Of a stretch of DNA of 36,620 bases, positions 34,101-36,620 are shown one piece after another. This DNA comes from Hyella patelloides LEGE 07179 (GTDB lineage: Bacteria; Cyanobacteriota; Cyanobacteriia; Cyanobacteriales; Xenococcaceae). The notes under the pieces were generated by a model. That model did no database searches. It was not told the DNA's origin and worked only from the letters and a program-made list of their open reading frames with translations. Location of the stretch: contig NZ_LR213779.1 in NCBI RefSeq assembly GCF_900659865.1, positions 20,592 to 57,211 on the forward strand, read 5' to 3'. The stretch's first letter is position 1. Every line of letters starts with the position of its first letter. The position numbers were made by a program, and so were the translations under genes.

Positions 34101-34247
34101 GAAAACTCTACTTTACTCAAGCTAGAAAAGAAACGCTTCCTCAATCTCATTTCTCAACGTCCCCATATTATTTTAGAAATATGTCGTTTTTTGAGTCAAA
34201 GACTCCGAGAAACTGATAAATATTTATCAGTAAAAAAATCCATATAG
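31110..34247 (+). CDS. ATP/ADP-translocase-like (NTT) carrier fused to HEAT repeats and a cNMP domain
   Basis: A 1045-aa protein. I start at ATG 31110; a TTG one codon earlier is less likely. Residues about 1-430 form a 12-span membrane domain like the NTT/TLC nucleotide-transport family (SLLIQLLLLATTILAYSV; NAIPSEFRGRVRALSDGLIY). Residues about 435-890 are helical HEAT/ARM-like repeats (RVRQQIASSLAAYGKAGLLL; AADYQQ-type helices). Residues about 915-1035 are a cyclic-nucleotide-binding domain with GQYFGEIAIFDDAPRWDTAT. The FGE motif is intact, but the Arg-centred phosphate cassette is PRWDTATA rather than PRSATA, so ligand binding is uncertain. Such NTT-HEAT(-cNMP) fusions are known in free-living bacteria, where they probably do not do the ATP/ADP exchange of intracellular parasites. 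Substrate and role are unknown. Monocistronic. Confidence 0.8.
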   Translation: MFTFLSRRWGLSSREGSLLIQLLLLATTILAYSVMSMAIANSLFVNYVGANSLPLAFILIGLCSMPAYGLFSTAIDLYSRPKLFRSVLLFSIAIVIGLRCLLNLDSIAVYYGLLIAVFFQWDFYNNILYPSLVIDYFTSLEYKRYTPFIGIAQAVGTLIGGGMTIALSQYLRTRDLLWGLPLVLAISFCQILYLEKSQPRLDLVKPKEKTSLIASVKNFPKLTQEYPLVLLLAGSSFLLVIIYLSSEFLWFNIYGNSFSEQELTSFLGLMRIVISLVQVAVLYGVTRPLLQFCGVANLNGVYPVTTLLSFAGLLLNFKLPSAIGLHINGDALYKGINLPIHQLNYNAIPSEFRGRVRALSDGLIYAVGLTLAGIVLWVAHNYLSLVQITWIAASLTVLLLLVRFPMGKYYAQSLEQMIRGNTIDLDELAREGIQLPSQSQDAIREMLTSSDRYVQLKGLELAGNLGQLSDFFAEISPILATADDEIRDAIVKLLATASEVEILFKQLLAEESAITYITAWELAINKAYSLPKPKIEFSSPKTTTTTATVTNNYYAIVRDCDLATLAAEIEPANLTVSEQKSLIRAVSWSNQSQAIFLLSKILEQGSEELKYQTLKALTNFATQGNEQLAQIATEYIEHSEPSIRITAWKIIELSHCESILSDLTWGLADTNPRVRQQIASSLAAYGKAGLLLARESLASGDRNVVDTAIAAIGKIGTRQATDILYKYLTPDFTQLSRTQKWRQQIPTDDATWKPLKIAVADYQQRLIQKVLYILSCLGRSRTVNSINQILASRNETDIANAVEVLASMQQRRFVVPLIPILEQQLKSATITPIKADAQWLKNKGYKILLEALATSDRWLKSSALIALASIPSNALSDNDPVVQAIAKDLFTPNQAPNNTLMNRLLLLKEVSLFKNLSLDELLAIEKALIPEQVLTNQTIYTEGSWGSHFYIVAEGRVKLTKQVESQPQEIKQVAQGQYFGEIAIFDDAPRWDTATALENSTLLKLEKKRFLNLISQRPHIILEICRFLSQRLRETDKYLSVKKSI

Positions 34248-34286
34248 AATTTACGCATTATGAGAATTTTTACCCAATATGTGCTG

Positions 34287-34309
34287 TAGGGCGGGGCATC
34301 GCCCCCCTA
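34287..34309. repeat. TAGGGCGGGGCATCGCCC palindrome
   Basis: TAGGGCGGGGC and the following CGCCCCCCTA form an imperfect stem around AT. There is no T-run, so it is more likely a dispersed GTGGGC-type repeat (compare 16865-16909) than a terminator, though it lies just downstream of the NTT fusion gene. Confidence 0.4.
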
Positions 34310-34423
34310 ATAAGCATAATCACTCATCAAAAACAGAAAAAATTAATAAAGTTTGCGAATCAAATGATTAGGCAAAAATATCGCTAAAATCAAAGAATTA
34401 AGAAGCCAAGGAGAGTGAAAATA

Positions 34424-34612
34424 ATGCTTAATCAACCCAATTACAGTGATGAGCTTTTTTGGACAACTGAAGCCCAATTAAAACTCAAAAAAATTCCTTA
34501 TTTTGTTCGTACCCAAGCTCGTCAAAAGATTGAAAAATTAGCCCGTGCTGCTCAACTAGAAGAAGTAACACCAGCAATTGTCGAACAAGCTCGAATAGAA
34601 TTTGGACAATAG
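34424..34612 (+). CDS. PCP_red-domain small protein (protochlorophyllide-reductase-like)
   Basis: A 62-aa protein made almost only of the PCP_red domain, the C-terminal helical segment of ChlB/BchB of dark-operative protochlorophyllide reductase: [20 protein letters not shown], then RQKIEKLA and [10 protein letters not shown]-like [14 protein letters not shown]. In ChlB this segment helps to close over the substrate. Stand-alone copies occur in cyanobacteria with no settled role; chlorophyll-precursor binding is a guess. The start ATG 34424 is chosen because AAGGAGA (34408-34414) lies 9 nt upstream. The in-frame GTG at 34415 directly abuts that site. It has no operon partner. Confidence 0.8.
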   Translation: MLNQPNYSDELFWTTEAQLKLKKIPYFVRTQARQKIEKLARAAQLEEVTPAIVEQARIEFGQ

Positions 34613-34823
34613 CTTGAGAAACTCACCGATCTAAGAGACTGTTCGTAAATTATTTCTTTATCTATAGTACCCAGGATTTTACTTTTATTTTCGTTTGGTA
34701 TTGTTGGGCAATTAATAACTAACAATTTTTAGTTAGTTGAGAATTTACTCAAATCACAGCCAATAGACAAATACAACTTAATACTAGAGAAAGGCTGATA
34801 AATAGTTTTTCTTGAGTTTTTTT

Positions 34824-35687
34824 ATGTTAATTCTGGGTCTGTTCAGTGTAACTGCATTTGCTGTTGGTGGTTTATGGGGTAAAAAGTTAGCTACTGATGG
34901 TGTAACTTCTGACAATGCTTTGCTAAAACATCAAAAATTTTTTGTGAGCTTAATAATTGCGATCGCTTTTATTTTTATAATCTTAATTATTATCGATAAA
35001 TTTAATTTAACTCCATTATTACCTCAAATATTACCTTCTTTACTCTTAATTTATTTAGCTGGTTGGTATCATCGTGTTATTTTTGTAGCTGGCTTTTTCA
35101 TTTTAGGATTATTGTTATTTCTGGAATTAAATGGTAGATATAACCAAGCAAAAATTTATCAATTAGCCACAGCAGTTACCTTAATTACTTTTGTTTTAAG
35201 TATTCTTGGTTATTTTATGCAGCCCGTCGAGCGACTATTAGATGAATCGAAAATCACTAATGGTGTAGTTATGCAAACCACCTTTTACACTTGCGCTCCT
35301 TCGGCGATCGCTAATTTAGCTCGTTACACAGAAAAACACCCTCAACTAACTGAAAAAGAAGCTATTAAATACACAAAAACTAATCGCTTTGGGACAACAA
35401 CTCTACGAGAAATCAAGGCAATGGCAAAGTTAGGATTGAATCCAGAATATCATCATAACTTAAATATAAAACAGCTTTTTGAGTTAGAACAACCAGCATT
35501 ACTTCATGTTAAAGAAAGAAACAAAGATGATGAAGGAGTTAGATTTTCTCATGCCGTAGCTTTACTATTTATTAATCAAAAAAACCAATTATTGATTGTA
35601 GGAAATCCCTATTATGGCTTACAAATTAAAACGATAAAAGACATGGATGATTACTGGTTTGGTGAAGCAATTACTATTAAATCTTAA
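34824..35687 (+). CDS. Membrane-anchored C39-like cysteine peptidase
   Basis: A 287-aa protein. Residues about 1-135 hold four to five hydrophobic spans (1-18, 38-58, 65-82, 84-101, 113-132). Residues about 140-287 look like a papain-fold C39-type peptidase: MQTTFYTCAPSAIANLAR gives Gln151 (oxyanion hole) and Cys157 (nucleophile), FSHAVALL gives His243, and VGNPYYG gives Asn261 as third residue. C39 peptidases cut leader peptides after double-Gly, usually as part of an ABC exporter; here there is no ABC part. The chain may be a membrane protease or a C39-like pseudo-enzyme. The side of the membrane is not clear. ATG 34824 is chosen over an upstream TTG (34812). It overlaps the end of the convergent LysE gene by 11 nt. 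Confidence 0.7.
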   Translation: MLILGLFSVTAFAVGGLWGKKLATDGVTSDNALLKHQKFFVSLIIAIAFIFIILIIIDKFNLTPLLPQILPSLLLIYLAGWYHRVIFVAGFFILGLLLFLELNGRYNQAKIYQLATAVTLITFVLSILGYFMQPVERLLDESKITNGVVMQTTFYTCAPSAIANLARYTEKHPQLTEKEAIKYTKTNRFGTTTLREIKAMAKLGLNPEYHHNLNIKQLFELEQPALLHVKERNKDDEGVRFSHAVALLFINQKNQLLIVGNPYYGLQIKTIKDMDDYWFGEAITIKS

Positions 35688-36294
35688 TGCTAACTAAAGC
35701 TATTAAGCCAAATACTATAATGACCACTCCAGAAATCCGATTAATCCATTTTAAATTTGTTAGTGCTAACTTTGCTTTAACTAAAATCATGCTCATACTC
35801 AATAAAAGCCACCAAAATCCAGAACCAAAAAAAATCCCCGTGACAAGTATTACTGAAGAGACATAATTGCCTTGAGTAGCGATCGAACCCATTCCTGAGA
35901 AAATAGCAGCAAAAGTGAGGATTGTAGCAGGATTAGTTAGGGTGAGTAATAAGGTGGAGGTATATAAACCAACCATATTCGCGTTTTTAACTTGAGCATC
36001 ATCTGTTTTAATCCGAGTCAGAAAAGTCTTTACTCCTAAATAACAAAGAAAAATACCGCCAATTAATCGCAACCAGATTTTTTGTTCGAGCAGAAAATCA
36101 GTAATAAAAGTTAATCCAAACCCAGCAATACAGCCATATATCGCATCTGCCGTAGCTGCCCCTAATCCACAGATAAAACCTCTAAACCAACCATAAGCCA
36201 AAGTTTGACGAATACAAAGTACGCCTATAGGTCCTACTGGTGCAGCTATCGCCAAACCGAAAATCCAACCACGTAGCAATAAATTAATTTCCAT
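35677..36294 (-). CDS. LysE/RhtB-family amino-acid exporter
   Basis: A 205-aa inner-membrane protein with about six spans, the usual size of the family. The N-terminus reads GLAIAAPVGPIGVLCIRQTL, the conserved PxGP signature of LysE/RhtB exporters. NPATILTFAAIF (about 121-132) is the second conserved segment. Such proteins export basic or neutral amino acids and related metabolites. The gene is divergent from an Lrp/AsnC regulator, 116 nt away, a very common pairing in which the regulator senses the amino acid and controls the exporter. Its 3' end overlaps the C39-like gene by 11 nt, tail to tail. Confidence 0.88.
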   Translation of the reverse strand: MEINLLLRGWIFGLAIAAPVGPIGVLCIRQTLAYGWFRGFICGLGAATADAIYGCIAGFGLTFITDFLLEQKIWLRLIGGIFLCYLGVKTFLTRIKTDDAQVKNANMVGLYTSTLLLTLTNPATILTFAAIFSGMGSIATQGNYVSSVILVTGIFFGSGFWWLLLSMSMILVKAKLALTNLKWINRISGVVIIVFGLIALVSIKI

Positions 36295-36314
36295 CTCATC
36301 GGTTTAACGTTCTA

Positions 36315-36330
36315 TATTGTATTTACAATA
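36315..36330. promoter_or_regulatory. Palindrome between LysE and Lrp/AsnC genes
   Basis: TATTGT-ATTT-ACAATA is a perfect 6+6 palindrome, 20 nt upstream of the LysE start. Its size (16 bp) and AT-rich centre are compatible with an Lrp/AsnC operator. The rest of the 116-nt divergent region is AT-rich. Confidence 0.4.
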
Positions 36331-36410
36331 AAAAACTTTTTAACAATTTTAAAGACTTAAAGCAAATCATAAAGCTAAAATTACTTTACTATCAAAATAA
36401 AAAAAGCTTT

Positions 36411-36620
36411 ATGACTTTTGATTATGAAAATAAATTAGATGAAACTAGCTGGCAATTATTACAAGCGTTACAAGAAGATGCCAGACTCTCTTATGCTGAG
36501 TTGGGTCGTCGAGTAAGTCTTTCACCTCCAGCAGTAGCAGAAAGAGTCAGAAAAATGGAGGAAATAGGCATTATTACAGGTTATCGAGTAGAAATTAATG
36601 CCGAAAAAATAGGCTTACCC
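36411..36620 (+). CDS. Lrp/AsnC-family transcription regulator (partial, 5' end)
   Basis: The first 70 codons of a regulator that runs out of the window. It carries the AsnC-type helix-turn-helix (LDETSWQLLQALQEDARLSY, then AELGRRVSLSPPAVAERVRK) and the start of the hinge to the ligand-binding RAM domain (GIITGYRVEINAEKIGL). It binds DNA as a dimer or octamer and usually responds to an amino acid. ATG 36411 is supported by the family's length before the helix-turn-helix; AAAAAAGC precedes it, with no strong Shine-Dalgarno. It is probably the regulator of the divergent LysE gene. Confidence 0.88.
   Translation, partial: MTFDYENKLDETSWQLLQALQEDARLSYAELGRRVSLSPPAVAERVRKMEEIGIITGYRVEINAEKIGLP

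Overview
The window is from a cyanobacterium. The HIP1 octamer GCGATCGC recurs throughout. There is a phytochrome-type photoreceptor, a free-standing protochlorophyllide-reductase-like domain, and small palindromic repeats of the kind that litter large cyanobacterial genomes. Base composition is AT-leaning (about 40% GC by eye). I cannot name the species; a coccoid or Pleurocapsa-like lineage is only a guess. There are no rRNA or tRNA genes and no CRISPR array that I can see.

Layout, left to right. (1) 370-7437: a co-directional run of small-molecule enzymes. It holds a carboxymuconolactone-decarboxylase-like protein (CMD), an EthD-SnoaL protein, a six-module fusion (CMD-EthD-VOC-SRPBCC-SnoaL-SnoaL, 1189 aa), a DJ-1/PfpI protein and an NAD(P)-binding NmrA-like protein. 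The CMD+EthD pair occurs twice, once as two genes and once fused. (2) 7438-9487: a repeat-rich spacer, then a complete monofunctional catalase. (3) 9488-14588: a palindromic spacer, then a periplasmic adaptor lipoprotein and an RND (HAE1/AcrB-type) efflux pump. (4) 14589-17754: small membrane ORFs, an AT-rich orphan gene of 387 aa, and a degraded S9-peptidase gene. (5) 17755-19113: an SLC45-like MFS transporter. (6) 19215-19726: a NarL-type response regulator gene destroyed by a 124-bp MITE with a 10-bp target duplication and by a palindromic repeat at its 3' end. (7) 19851-28828: a signalling block. A CheB-CheR-PAS-GGDEF-EAL protein of 1818 aa is divergent from a bacteriophytochrome with an HWE kinase and a fused receiver, and a stand-alone receiver follows. 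(8) 28964-30859: an insertion graveyard with an IS701-like fragment, an ISKra4-like element with terminal repeats and a broken transposase, and a 5'-truncated Spy/CpxP-like gene that carries an in-frame repeat insertion. (9) 31110-36620: an ATP/ADP-translocase-like NTT-HEAT-cNMP fusion, a PCP_red mini-protein, a membrane-anchored C39-like peptidase, a LysE exporter, and the start of a divergent Lrp/AsnC regulator that runs off the window.

How the genes may work together (inference). The first cluster looks like a tailoring, isomerising or detoxifying pathway for a cyclic, polyketide-like or aromatic compound. Its domain families (EthD, SnoaL, SRPBCC, VOC, CMD) are typical of cofactor-free chemistry on such substrates. 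The DJ-1 protein, the reductase-like protein, catalase and the efflux pump next door would suit a reactive product, but nothing in the sequence proves they share a substrate. The phytochrome and the diguanylate cyclase/phosphodiesterase protein share a promoter region and plausibly form a red-light to c-di-GMP or chemotaxis-like module.

The strongest candidates for something undescribed are the operon-to-polypeptide fusion of region 1 and several precisely datable insertions of tiny palindromic repeats into genes. Two of these add codons or a stop in frame.
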